Source: Bacteroidales bacterium
Lineage (GTDB): Bacteria; Bacteroidota; Bacteroidia; Bacteroidales; F082
Assembly: GCA_014860665.1 (NCBI GenBank)
Contig: JACZJI010000070.1
Coordinates: 1-43,975, forward strand
Direction: 5' to 3'
DNA length: 43,975 nucleotides
This document shows positions 8,855-15,176 of this stretch, in pieces. The notes beneath the pieces are model-generated. The model ran no database searches. It saw only the letters and a program-made list of their open reading frames with translations, and had not been told where the DNA came from. Both the position numbers and the translations under genes were made by a program. The number at the start of each line of letters is the position of its first letter. The first letter of the stretch is position 1.

Positions 8855-8948
8855 GCTCACAAGTGACCCTTCGGAACACTTGCGAGAGCATAAGGAGTTG
8901 AAAAAAATGCTCACGAGTGGCCTTCGGAATACTTGCAAGAGCGTAAGG
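8855..8948. repeat. 40-bp hairpin (REP-like) repeat, two tandem copies
   Basis: Copy 1 is at 8855-8895 and copy 2 at 8909-8948. Each pairs GCTCaCAAGTG with CACTTGcGAG across a CCTTCGGA loop region and ends in a TAAGG tail. The same element recurs at 9635-9674 with a half copy at 9695-9716. Position after a stop codon suits a terminator or mRNA 3'-end stabiliser. Confidence 0.8.
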
Positions 8949-9060
8949 AATAAAATAAATAAGTAATTTTAGCTCCGTATAAAACAATTTGCCCGCAAAA
9001 GCCCTTCGAAACCAAGAGCCCGCAAAGGCAACAAAAGAAGAGAACCAAATAACAAACAAT

Positions 9061-9612
9061 ATGAAAAAATTTCTATGGATTTTAATGTTAGGACTGGTGA
9101 CAACCAGTTTTACTCCGAACCAATCCCCGTTAACAGGTCATCACAAAACAAGTAAATACCTGGCTGATACGATCAGCAGCCTGAAGCACCAGGGCGTCGT
9201 CGCCCACCATCCGCTGATCGTGATTGACGGAACCATTATTGGTAACAAGTTAAACGGCCCTACGATGTTGCCGAACAAAAACGATATTGGCAGGATCACT
9301 TATTTTGCAAAAGGCAGTAAGGAAGCGACAACATTGTACGGGGAGCAGGGAAAGAACGGTGTCGTTCTGATCTATACCAAAAAGGGAGAAGCAAAACTTC
9401 TGACAAACCTTGCCCCTGCATCAGCCTTCGGCAAAACGTTGTATTTGGTGGATCACAGACCCATCAGTTATGAACAGTTAAAAAACATCAACCCGAAAGA
9501 TATTGCATCCATCTCAGTCCTCAAAAGCAAAGGCGCTGTCGCCATGTATACTTCGGGGGATTACGACGGCGTGGTCATCATTACCCTGAAAAAGCCCGGC
9601 TTAGGAAACTAA
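9061..9612 (+). CDS. Secreted protein with two TonB-plug-like repeats
   Basis: The product (183 residues) starts with a plain signal peptide (MKKFLWILMLGLVTTSF). A longer in-frame TTG start at 8989 is rejected because it would bury this signal. The mature part contains two copies of a motif typical of the plug domain of SusC-type TonB-dependent receptors. First comes PLIVIDG ... ATTLYGEQGKNGVVLIYTKK, then LYLVDHRPI ... IASISVLKSKGAVAMYTSGDYDGVVIITLKK. There is no beta barrel. Similar stand-alone plug-like pieces occur in Bacteroidota at the C-terminus of BlaR-like or carboxypeptidase-like proteins. Function is unknown; periplasmic interaction with a receptor or TonB is a guess. Confidence 0.7.
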   Translation: MKKFLWILMLGLVTTSFTPNQSPLTGHHKTSKYLADTISSLKHQGVVAHHPLIVIDGTIIGNKLNGPTMLPNKNDIGRITYFAKGSKEATTLYGEQGKNGVVLIYTKKGEAKLLTNLAPASAFGKTLYLVDHRPISYEQLKNINPKDIASISVLKSKGAVAMYTSGDYDGVVIITLKKPGLGN

Positions 9613-9634
9613 CCAGAAGATATCTTTCAACAAT

Positions 9635-9716
9635 GCTCACAAGTGGCCCTTCGGGACACTTGTGAGAGCGGAGGGTCAGGATAAAATTGAATAACACACT
9701 TGCGAGAGCGTAAGGG
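9635..9716. repeat. 40-bp hairpin repeat, copy 3 plus a half copy
   Basis: GCTCACAAGTGGCCCTTCGG at 9635 starts a full copy ending near 9674. At 9695-9716 only the right arm (CACACTTGCGAGAGCGTAAGG, one base shorter than the match) remains. They are the same family as 8855-8948, so the plug-like gene is flanked by this repeat on both sides. Confidence 0.75.
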
Positions 9717-9757
9717 TATAATGACTTGCCGTGGGTATTCGGGGAATCCTGTGAAGT

Positions 9758-9816
9758 GGCCGATCTCTCTGGTGCGAGATTCAGAGAACAATTTCCCAAG
9801 GAAATTTCTATATTCG
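9758..9816 (+). promoter_or_regulatory. Recurrent promoter-like module, copy C
   Basis: CAGAGAACAATTTCC at 9782 is followed 27 bp later by TATATTCG at 9809. The 24 bases before it (GGCCGATCTCTCTGGTGCGA and on) match copy A in order and spacing. The nearest + strand gene is the lipoprotein at 10001. Confidence 0.45.
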
Positions 9817-10000
9817 TGGACTGGGACCCAAAGACATAGAGAACCGACGAATATCTGATAATGAGCTTAGCCTTTGGGAAAATATTGAAGCAAAATTAAG
9901 TGGTATGTAACAAGGGCATGTGTTATAAACGTGCGCCAGTATGGGGGGCGATAACAAAATGACGCTTGAATCGATATCAAATAAACTTAACGCAATAGAT

Positions 10001-10399
10001 ATGAAAACGCTCAAATTAATTCTTGTGACCTTGACAATGGTGACACTATTGTTGGGTTGCAAAAAAGATAACCTGAAAATTGAGAACGGTACTTACACAG
10101 GTACTTTTACGGTGACATACAGTTCTGGGACAGAAACAGGTTCGACAACATTAGAATTAAAAAACGGAAAGTACACCTGTACCGGAAATCCTGGCAGAAT
10201 CCCTGCCGGTGGTTCGGGGTCATACTCGTTTGACAGTAGTAAAATTACATTTAATGACGTGAATTACTGGACTGGTGACTTTGACTGGAACTTAATACTA
10301 AATGGACAGTATAACTACACATTTGACGGGAAAAATTTAAAAATATCAGCAGACAAAAATAATGTAGGACACTACGAGTACAACCTTGAAAAACAATAA
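10001..10399 (+). CDS. Small putative lipoprotein of unknown function
   Basis: The product of 132 residues begins MKTLKLILVTLTMVTLLLGC, a signal peptide with the lipobox LLGC, so it should be lipid-anchored in the envelope. An upstream ATG at 9941 would add 20 residues ahead of the signal and is unlikely. The mature part is rich in Gly, Thr, Ser and Tyr with alternating strands (GTYTGTFTVTYSSG, GSTTLELKNGKYTC), suggesting a small beta-barrel or sandwich. I do not recognise the family. The NapH-like gene follows after 77 bp and may be independent. Confidence 0.65.
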   Translation: MKTLKLILVTLTMVTLLLGCKKDNLKIENGTYTGTFTVTYSSGTETGSTTLELKNGKYTCTGNPGRIPAGGSGSYSFDSSKITFNDVNYWTGDFDWNLILNGQYNYTFDGKNLKISADKNNVGHYEYNLEKQ

Positions 10400-10476
10400 A
10401 CCACTACCCCAACAAAGAACCGAGCCAAAAGTCATCCCGAAAGATAGGGACTACACCCTTGCGAAAACAATAGTTT

Positions 10477-11664
10477 ATGAACAGACAAAAGGAATTTAAA
10501 GTACTCATACAATTTGTTTTATTAATAAGTATTGTATTAGCTGCTTCGTATTTTTCTTCGACCCTTTGGGGTGGTAAGCCTAAGGAAATTAAACCCTCTC
10601 ACACATTATTGCTGAAAAACAGCATGACCATCAGTGAGTTTGGCAAAGAAAATAATATCCCCCTGCCTGTTCTTAAAAAAGTATTTCAATTAAATACGAG
10701 ACAGGATCTTAATAAAACGATAGGTGACTTCCACATTTCAGAGGATCTGCTTACAAAATCAATCACTAAAAACCTGGCTGTCTATTCGGAAGATAATTCC
10801 AAGAACTGGATAAAAATCCTGATAAAATTCAGTTTATGGATAACATTTTTAACCTTCACGTTTATTTTAGTTCGAAAAAACAGCGTTAACGTTAAGAACA
10901 GAAAATTACTTTATATCATTTCAATATTGGCTTTCGGGGTAGTGTTAGGTTCCGATCCAAATCCTATGGGCACTATTAAAGATGCCCTGGTATTATTCGG
11001 TGAAAGCGGAGCCATTTTCCCACCCAGGCTGATAGCACTGGCAATATTCCTTCTTATGGTTTTTGTTGCCAATAAGTTTATCTGTTCATGGGGCTGTCAG
11101 CTTGGGACTCTTCAGGACTTGATATTTAGATTAAACCGTAATTCAAAAGACACAAAAGGGATCTTCAGGCAGTATAAATTACCCTTTGTATTAACAAATT
11201 TCATAAGAGTGATGTTTTTTGTTTTGCTCATGGTGCTGGCTGTTATCTGGGCTTTTGACATTGTTGAAGTAATAGATCCTTTTAAAGTCTTTAGTCCGAA
11301 AATGATTGGTATTGCCGGGTGGGTATTTCTTGGATTCATACTTGTTTCCAGTCTGTTTGTATATCGCCCGTGGTGTCATTTATTTTGTCCATTCGGGCTC
11401 GCCGGGTGGCTCCTTGAAAAAATCGCGGTCTTTAAGATACATGTGGATTATAACACCTGTACTGCATGTGATGCCTGTTCGAAAGCCTGTCCTTCTGATG
11501 TGATGGATGCTATTCTGAAACAAGACAAAGTTATTCCCGATTGCTTTTCATGTGGTACCTGTATCGAAGTGTGTCCAACGAATTCAATTCAATTTTTATC
11601 AAAAAAAAGAGAGAAAGTCCCGGAAGGCAAGTTTGAAATAAAAAACATTAAAACCAAAGCTTAA
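10477..11664 (+). CDS. NapH/YccM-type membrane 4Fe-4S ferredoxin
   Basis: This membrane protein should pass electrons between quinol or other donors and a periplasmic or cytoplasmic partner. It has about six hydrophobic segments (near residues 9-27, 112-132, 143-158, 183-202, 238-260 and 276-296). It carries the two paired cysteine motifs of the NapH/NosR family: CSWGC at 203-207 and CHLFCP at 300-305. Two classical 4Fe-4S clusters follow, with Cys 328/331/334/338 and 356/359/362/366. Residues 45-72 form a small soluble helical region (TISEFGKENNIPLPVLKKVF) seen in related ferredoxins. No nap, nos or cytochrome genes are adjacent, so the partner is unknown. A cyclase-family gene follows in the same direction. 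Confidence 0.85.
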   Translation: MNRQKEFKVLIQFVLLISIVLAASYFSSTLWGGKPKEIKPSHTLLLKNSMTISEFGKENNIPLPVLKKVFQLNTRQDLNKTIGDFHISEDLLTKSITKNLAVYSEDNSKNWIKILIKFSLWITFLTFTFILVRKNSVNVKNRKLLYIISILAFGVVLGSDPNPMGTIKDALVLFGESGAIFPPRLIALAIFLLMVFVANKFICSWGCQLGTLQDLIFRLNRNSKDTKGIFRQYKLPFVLTNFIRVMFFVLLMVLAVIWAFDIVEVIDPFKVFSPKMIGIAGWVFLGFILVSSLFVYRPWCHLFCPFGLAGWLLEKIAVFKIHVDYNTCTACDACSKACPSDVMDAILKQDKVIPDCFSCGTCIEVCPTNSIQFLSKKREKVPEGKFEIKNIKTKA

Positions 11665-11707
11665 CAGCGGCTGGATGAGTACGTGTTTCGAAATCCGGCG
11701 CTGTTCT
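11663..11707. other. Imperfect hairpin between ferredoxin and cyclase genes
   Basis: AACAGCGGCTGGAT pairs imperfectly with ATCCGGCGCTGTT around an 18-base loop. It overlaps the end of the ferredoxin gene and has no T-run, so it may be an mRNA processing or stability element rather than a terminator. Confidence 0.4.
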
Positions 11708-11741
11708 TAGTACGGCATGTAGATAATAAATAAAAAAGAAG

Positions 11742-12503
11742 ATGAAAATTATTGACTTATCAAAACCCATCAGGTACAACAAAGAAGACCCCTGGTTTAT
11801 GAAAATTAAAATAAAGCATAAACCCCATAACAAGGCAAAATTACTGATCCGCTTTTTAGGTTTGCCTTTCAAATTATTCCCGAAAGATTTTACCGGCTGG
11901 GCCGATGATACGATCCAAAAAATGGGTGTTCATGCCGCAACCCATATCGATGCTCCCTGGCACTACTCTCCCACAACAGACGGGAAAAAATCCAAAACCA
12001 TTGATGAAATGCCCCTGGAATTGTGCTTTGGTGAAGGGGTGGTCATCGACATGAAACACAAGGCAGAATTTGATCCTATAACAATAGCAGATATTGAAGG
12101 TTTTTTAACCACAAATAAACTGAGCCTTGAGCCTGGGATGATCGTTCTGATCAAGACCGGCAGAGATAAATTTAACGGGACAAAGGATTTTCATAAGATC
12201 GGGACAGGAATGAGTGCCGAGGCAACGGAATGGCTGATTGACAAAGGCATAAAAGTAATGGGAATTGACTCCTGGGGATGGGATTTGCCCTTACCCTACA
12301 TGATGCAAAAAGCAAAAAAAACCGTAGATTCGGAATTCTTTTGGGAAGCGCATCTAGTGGGTCAGCATAAAGAGTATTATCATATGGAACAACTCGTGAA
12401 CCTGGATGCACTCCCGTACAATGGTTTCAAAGTGGCTGTTTTCCCATTGAAAATTGTCGGTGCTTCTGCAGCCCCCGCAAGGGTAGTTGCCCTGTTTGAT
12501 TAA
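11742..12503 (+). CDS. Cyclase-family metal hydrolase (KynB-like)
   Basis: It belongs to the putative cyclase family that includes arylformamidase KynB. The metal-binding motif HxGTHxDxPxH appears here as HAATHIDAPWH at residues 64-74, with the metal ligands His64, His68 and Asp70 kept and the usual Gly replaced by Ala. Later conserved parts are LIKTGRDKF near 145 and MGIDSWGWDLP near 178. No other kynurenine-pathway gene is in the window, so formamidase activity is unproven; isatin hydrolases and other amidohydrolases share this fold. It follows the ferredoxin gene by 77 bp and may be its operon partner. At 253 residues it is somewhat longer than KynB. Confidence 0.82.
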   Translation: MKIIDLSKPIRYNKEDPWFMKIKIKHKPHNKAKLLIRFLGLPFKLFPKDFTGWADDTIQKMGVHAATHIDAPWHYSPTTDGKKSKTIDEMPLELCFGEGVVIDMKHKAEFDPITIADIEGFLTTNKLSLEPGMIVLIKTGRDKFNGTKDFHKIGTGMSAEATEWLIDKGIKVMGIDSWGWDLPLPYMMQKAKKTVDSEFFWEAHLVGQHKEYYHMEQLVNLDALPYNGFKVAVFPLKIVGASAAPARVVALFD

Positions 12504-12631
12504 AGAATTACGATCTCCATTATTTTCTATGAAATAAATTCCACAGGGGACAGATTCGATGTCAGGGAGTTTTGATTTTCATCGTTTCTCACTGGTACGT
12601 ATTAAGCTCATTTCAAGCCATATTTTATCAG

Positions 12632-12660
12632 CACAAATATTTTTGATAAAAATATTTGTG
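12632..12660. promoter_or_regulatory. Perfect 29-bp palindrome upstream of arsR-like gene
   Basis: CACAAATATTTTT and AAAAATATTTGTG are perfect 13-base inverted arms around GAT. It lies 60 bp before the ArsR-type start and 128 bp after the cyclase stop. It could be an operator or a terminator for the cyclase transcript; there is no clean T-run after it. Confidence 0.55.
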
Positions 12661-12670
12661 CAATCGAATT

Positions 12671-12702
12671 GTTGCACTTATGTTTGCAACCAACTAGTTG
12701 CG
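12671..12702 (+). promoter_or_regulatory. Overlapping promoter and operator of the ArsR-SRPBCC operon
   Basis: GTTGCA (12671) and TGCAAC (12685) form an inverted repeat. The -7 box TATGTTTG (12679-12686) lies inside it. GCAAC...GTTGC repeats at 12686-12701 across a palindromic CAACTAGTTG. A repressor bound here would cover the promoter, which fits autoregulation by the gene that follows 19 bp later. Confidence 0.65.
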
Positions 12703-12720
12703 TAAAATCAGTTTTACCCC

Positions 12721-13041
12721 ATGAAACATGACATTTTCCAGGCCATTGCCGATCCCACCCGCAGGGCTATTCTGGTGCTGATTGCCACCCAGTCGATGAC
12801 GCCCAATGCGCTGTCCGAGCATTTTAACACCTCACGACAGGCAGTTTCCAAGCACATTCAGGTGCTGACAGAAACCCAGCTGTTGCAACAGGAGAAATCG
12901 GGAAGGGAGATCTATTATTATTTTAATCCGGATAAAATGAAAGAAGTGGATCAGTGGCTCGAACAATTCAGAAATTTATGGGAGAACCGTTTTGATCAAC
13001 TGGAACAGTATCTTAGTCAAACTAAAATCAAAAAATCATGA
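12721..13041 (+). CDS. ArsR-family transcriptional repressor
   Basis: It is a winged-helix DNA-binding protein of 106 residues. The N-terminus has the typical FQAIADPTRRAILVLI start helix. The recognition region is MTPNALSEHFNTSRQAVSKHIQVL at about 27-50, followed by a wing with QEKSGREIYYYFNP. I see no cysteine metal site, so it is not an arsenic or zinc sensor of the classical type. It belongs to the group paired with SRPBCC genes. The stop overlaps the next gene (ATGA at 13038), so the two are translationally coupled. The operator over its own promoter suggests autorepression. Confidence 0.9.
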   Translation: MKHDIFQAIADPTRRAILVLIATQSMTPNALSEHFNTSRQAVSKHIQVLTETQLLQQEKSGREIYYYFNPDKMKEVDQWLEQFRNLWENRFDQLEQYLSQTKIKKS

Positions 13042-13532
13042 AAAACGATCATAAACCGTTGTTTTCCATCGATAAGGAAAACAAAAAAATACACGTCGAA
13101 AGAGCGTTTGCCGCGCCTCTGCCGACCATATGGAATGCCTGGACAGACAGCGCCATCCTGGATCAGTGGTGGGCACCCAAACCCTGGAAAGCCAGGACAA
13201 AAATCATGGACTTTAAAGCAGGCGGCCAATGGCTTTACGCAATGGTAAGTCCGGAAAATGAAGTTCACTGGTCGCTGGTGGAATTTATCTCTGTTGAACC
13301 AGAGAAAAGTTTTTCATCCTGGGACAGTTTTTCTGATGAAAACGGTCGTCAGTTACCAGGCATGGGGCGGTCACAATGGATCAATCAATTTCGTGAAACA
13401 GAAACCGGCACCATAGTAACCATAGAAATCCGGTTTGAGCAGCTTTCTGATCTGGAACAGATGGTTGCCATGGGCTTCAAAGAGGGCTTTACCATGGGCA
13501 TGGAAAACCTGGATGCTTTGTTGGGGATTTGA
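13038..13532 (+). CDS. SRPBCC (AHSA1-type) ligand-binding protein
   Basis: This small cytoplasmic protein has the START/AHSA1 fold, which forms a deep hydrophobic pocket. Family marks are the opening VERAFAAPLPTIWNAWTD, the DQWWAPKPWKART stretch near residue 40, the GG-Q-W strand near 60, and the C-terminal amphipathic helix FKEGFTMGMENLDALL. It is 164 residues long, as expected. ArsR-SRPBCC pairs are very common; the SRPBCC protein is thought to bind or process the small molecule sensed by the repressor, but the ligand here is unknown. A strong terminator closes the operon. Confidence 0.88.
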   Translation: MKNDHKPLFSIDKENKKIHVERAFAAPLPTIWNAWTDSAILDQWWAPKPWKARTKIMDFKAGGQWLYAMVSPENEVHWSLVEFISVEPEKSFSSWDSFSDENGRQLPGMGRSQWINQFRETETGTIVTIEIRFEQLSDLEQMVAMGFKEGFTMGMENLDALLGI

Positions 13533-13553
13533 ACATCCTGAATTCTACTGTAG

Positions 13554-13582
13554 CTCCCCTGGAAAATGCAGGGGAGTTTTTT
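13554..13582 (+). terminator. Intrinsic terminator of arsR-SRPBCC operon
   Basis: CTCCCCTG pairs perfectly with CAGGGGAG around a 7-base loop, followed by TTTTTTCTT. It begins 22 bp after the SRPBCC stop. Confidence 0.9.
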
Positions 13583-13593
13583 CTTAAGCGATT

Positions 13594-13629
13594 TGAAGGA
13601 CAATTTCCGGGAGGATTTTCTAACTTCGT
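13594..13629 (+). promoter_or_regulatory. Recurrent promoter-like module, copy D
   Basis: ACAATTTCC at 13601 is followed by TAACTTCG at 13622, with the same spacing as copies A-C. It is the most diverged copy at its left end. The next ATG (13654) is 25 bp downstream, so this is the best candidate promoter for the small gene after it. Confidence 0.45.
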
Positions 13630-13653
13630 GGTTTGTGAACTAATCAACATACC

Positions 13654-13884
13654 ATGGCACCAGAATATATTTTCCACAGTACCAGTTTCGACAGGGAACT
13701 GTTAAGAAAAGAAGAAATTTGCCTGAATGATCATGACATTGATTATCAGCTAGAGATCAGAGAAGGCTGGAGGCAGGCACGTGCGCCGCTGGCGGACAAC
13801 TTTGAGGCAGAAGTTTACATTAACGAGAAAGACTTTGCCAAGGCTGACCCGTTATTAAAAGATCTCATTCAAAAATTCTCTTAA
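13654..13884 (+). CDS. Small hypothetical protein, possibly DUF2007-like
   Basis: This is a 76-residue soluble protein with no signal or membrane segment. The layout resembles the DUF2007 family (putative signal-transducing proteins of about 70 residues): an N-terminal helix that would follow a first strand (RELLRKEEICLNDHDIDYQLEI), then a strand and an acidic EVYINEKDFAKADPLLKDLI ending helix. The match is by pattern only and is weak. It is preceded at short distance by module D and stands alone; the downstream neighbour is convergent. Confidence 0.55.
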   Translation: MAPEYIFHSTSFDRELLRKEEICLNDHDIDYQLEIREGWRQARAPLADNFEAEVYINEKDFAKADPLLKDLIQKFS

Positions 13885-14004
13885 CCAATTAATAGCCCCT
13901 CGCTGGTCGGAGTTTGTCTACCGGTGGGACAGGCAAATCCAAATGGGCGAAGTCTATTACTTTTCTCTTTGAATTTTAGCCTTTATACTTTGAATTGGCA
14001 AAAC

Positions 14005-14448
14005 CTATCCTTTGTAGATCATGTAAAAAGTCATCGAGGTCAGCGTAATCAGTGTGGCAAATCCATAATAAATCAAAGCATATTTGAATTTATTATGGTC
14101 GGAACGCGATTTGGAAGTAAAAATCTTCCCGATCTGAGCCAGGATCACGGCAAACAACATCACACTGAAGTGTTCCACCGACCAGAACCGCAAAGACATT
14201 ATATGGCCGACTTCGGTAGCAGACTGCATCTGGTAACGATTGGCGGGCATCATCAGATATAAAGTAACACCGAGAATTAATCCCAGATAAAGCAGGATGA
14301 TGAATGAGTTTTCCAGGTAAACATAATTTCTGGTGTATATTATATTCCGACTGAAGGTGCCACGGAAAAGCAAAACCGTCAATACGATTGAAACAAGCAT
14401 AAACAAAGCGCTTGTCCAGATGTGAATATTGAGAATGACTGCGTACAT
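14005..14448 (-). CDS. Small four-helix membrane protein, 'cytochrome B'-like family
   Basis: The product of 147 residues has four clear hydrophobic segments (about 5-28, 46-66, 90-110 and 123-142). Histidines lie at residues 9, 82 and 93 near membrane edges. The pattern (HIWTSALFML, then GHIMSLRFWSVEHFSVML, then a basic loop and KYALIYYGFATLITL) matches a small Bacteroidota family often labelled cytochrome B. Haem binding has not been shown for this type as far as I know. A minus-strand -7 box is present at 14464-14471. Confidence 0.65.
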   Translation of the reverse strand: MYAVILNIHIWTSALFMLVSIVLTVLLFRGTFSRNIIYTRNYVYLENSFIILLYLGLILGVTLYLMMPANRYQMQSATEVGHIMSLRFWSVEHFSVMLFAVILAQIGKIFTSKSRSDHNKFKYALIYYGFATLITLTSMTFYMIYKG

Positions 14449-14463
14449 TTTTTAAAGATTATT

Positions 14464-14471
14464 CAAAAGTA
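14464..14471 (-). promoter_or_regulatory. -7 promoter box for the small membrane protein gene
   Basis: Read on the minus strand this is TACTTTTG, 15 bp before the ATG at 14448. The divergent gene has the identical box on the other strand at 14551. Confidence 0.6.
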
Positions 14472-14550
14472 AACATTTGACTTTAGTAAGGCATTTCATT
14501 TTTAAAAATTTTTAATCCACACTCTAACCACTCTAAAAATTACTAATTCG

Positions 14551-14558
14551 TACTTTTG
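14551..14558 (+). promoter_or_regulatory. -7 promoter box for the nitroreductase gene
   Basis: TACTTTTG fits TAnnTTTG and ends 17 bp before the ATG at 14576. Confidence 0.6.
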
Positions 14559-14575
14559 CAAAAAAGTATATCCTG

Positions 14576-15139
14576 ATGAATCAGAATGAACAAGACCTCG
14601 ATATTTTTCCTTTAATCAAGAAAAGATGGAGTCCCAGGGCTTTTAGCAAACAGGAAATTGAAGAAAGTAAAATATTGAGTCTGCTGGAAGCGGCCCGTTG
14701 GTCGCCCTCGGCATCTAATGAACAACCCTGGCGGTTTGTCATTGGAAGAAGAGGAGACGAAAAATATCAGAAGATCTATGAAGCACTGGACAACTGGAAT
14801 AAGGCGTGGATTCGCGAAATCCCTCCGGTATTGATACTCAATCTGACGAAGAAACACACCATGCACAGCGGACGTGTCAACCCGACGGCAGAGTATGATC
14901 TGGGTCAGGCGGTTTTTGCCATGGTGCTGGAGGCCCTTCATCTGGGTTTGATCGCCCATGAGATGAGCGGCTTCGATCATAAAAAGATTCTGGAACTTCT
15001 GGACCTTTCCGACGAATATGAGCCGGTTTCAGTCACAGTATTCGGCTATCATGGTGATGACAAACAGCTTCCGGATGATTATTACCGGCAGGAGCACCGG
15101 GTAAGGGAACGCAAACCTATTGAAGATTTGCTTCTTTAA
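14576..15139 (+). CDS. Nitroreductase-family flavoprotein
   Basis: It is an FMN-dependent NAD(P)H oxidoreductase of the nitroreductase fold (187 residues). The FMN-binding start is RWSPRAF at about residue 18, then EAARWSPSASNEQPWRF at 38-54. The mid part YDLGQAVFAMVLEALHLGL near 105 and the closing HRVRERKPIEDLLL are typical. Members reduce nitroaromatics, quinones or flavins in vitro; the natural substrate here is unknown. A glutaminyl-cyclase-like gene follows 37 bp later, and both could share a transcript. Confidence 0.88.
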   Translation: MNQNEQDLDIFPLIKKRWSPRAFSKQEIEESKILSLLEAARWSPSASNEQPWRFVIGRRGDEKYQKIYEALDNWNKAWIREIPPVLILNLTKKHTMHSGRVNPTAEYDLGQAVFAMVLEALHLGLIAHEMSGFDHKKILELLDLSDEYEPVSVTVFGYHGDDKQLPDDYYRQEHRVRERKPIEDLLL

Positions 15140-15176
15140 GTAAAGAATAAATTTTATAAAACAGATATTACGCATT

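Larger units (their letters stand above)
9613..10000 (+). other. 388-bp gene-free stretch with repeats and module C
   Basis: It holds a complete hairpin repeat (9635-9674), a half repeat (9695-9716) and module C (9758-9816). An open frame from about 9791 ends at a TAA near 9909 and reads like the tail of a protein (ISDNELSLWENIEAKLSG) but has no start. From 9910 to 10000 I see no recognisable signal apart from GC-poor sequence before the lipoprotein gene. Confidence 0.6.

Noticed and set aside
8989..9060. Upstream TTG start for the plug-like protein
   Set aside because: It would place 24 polar residues in front of a clean signal peptide.
9907..9957. Integron attC-like site around GTTATAAACGTGCGCC...GGCGATAAC
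   Set aside because: The arms are short and the core-site pattern is incomplete; no integrase is visible.
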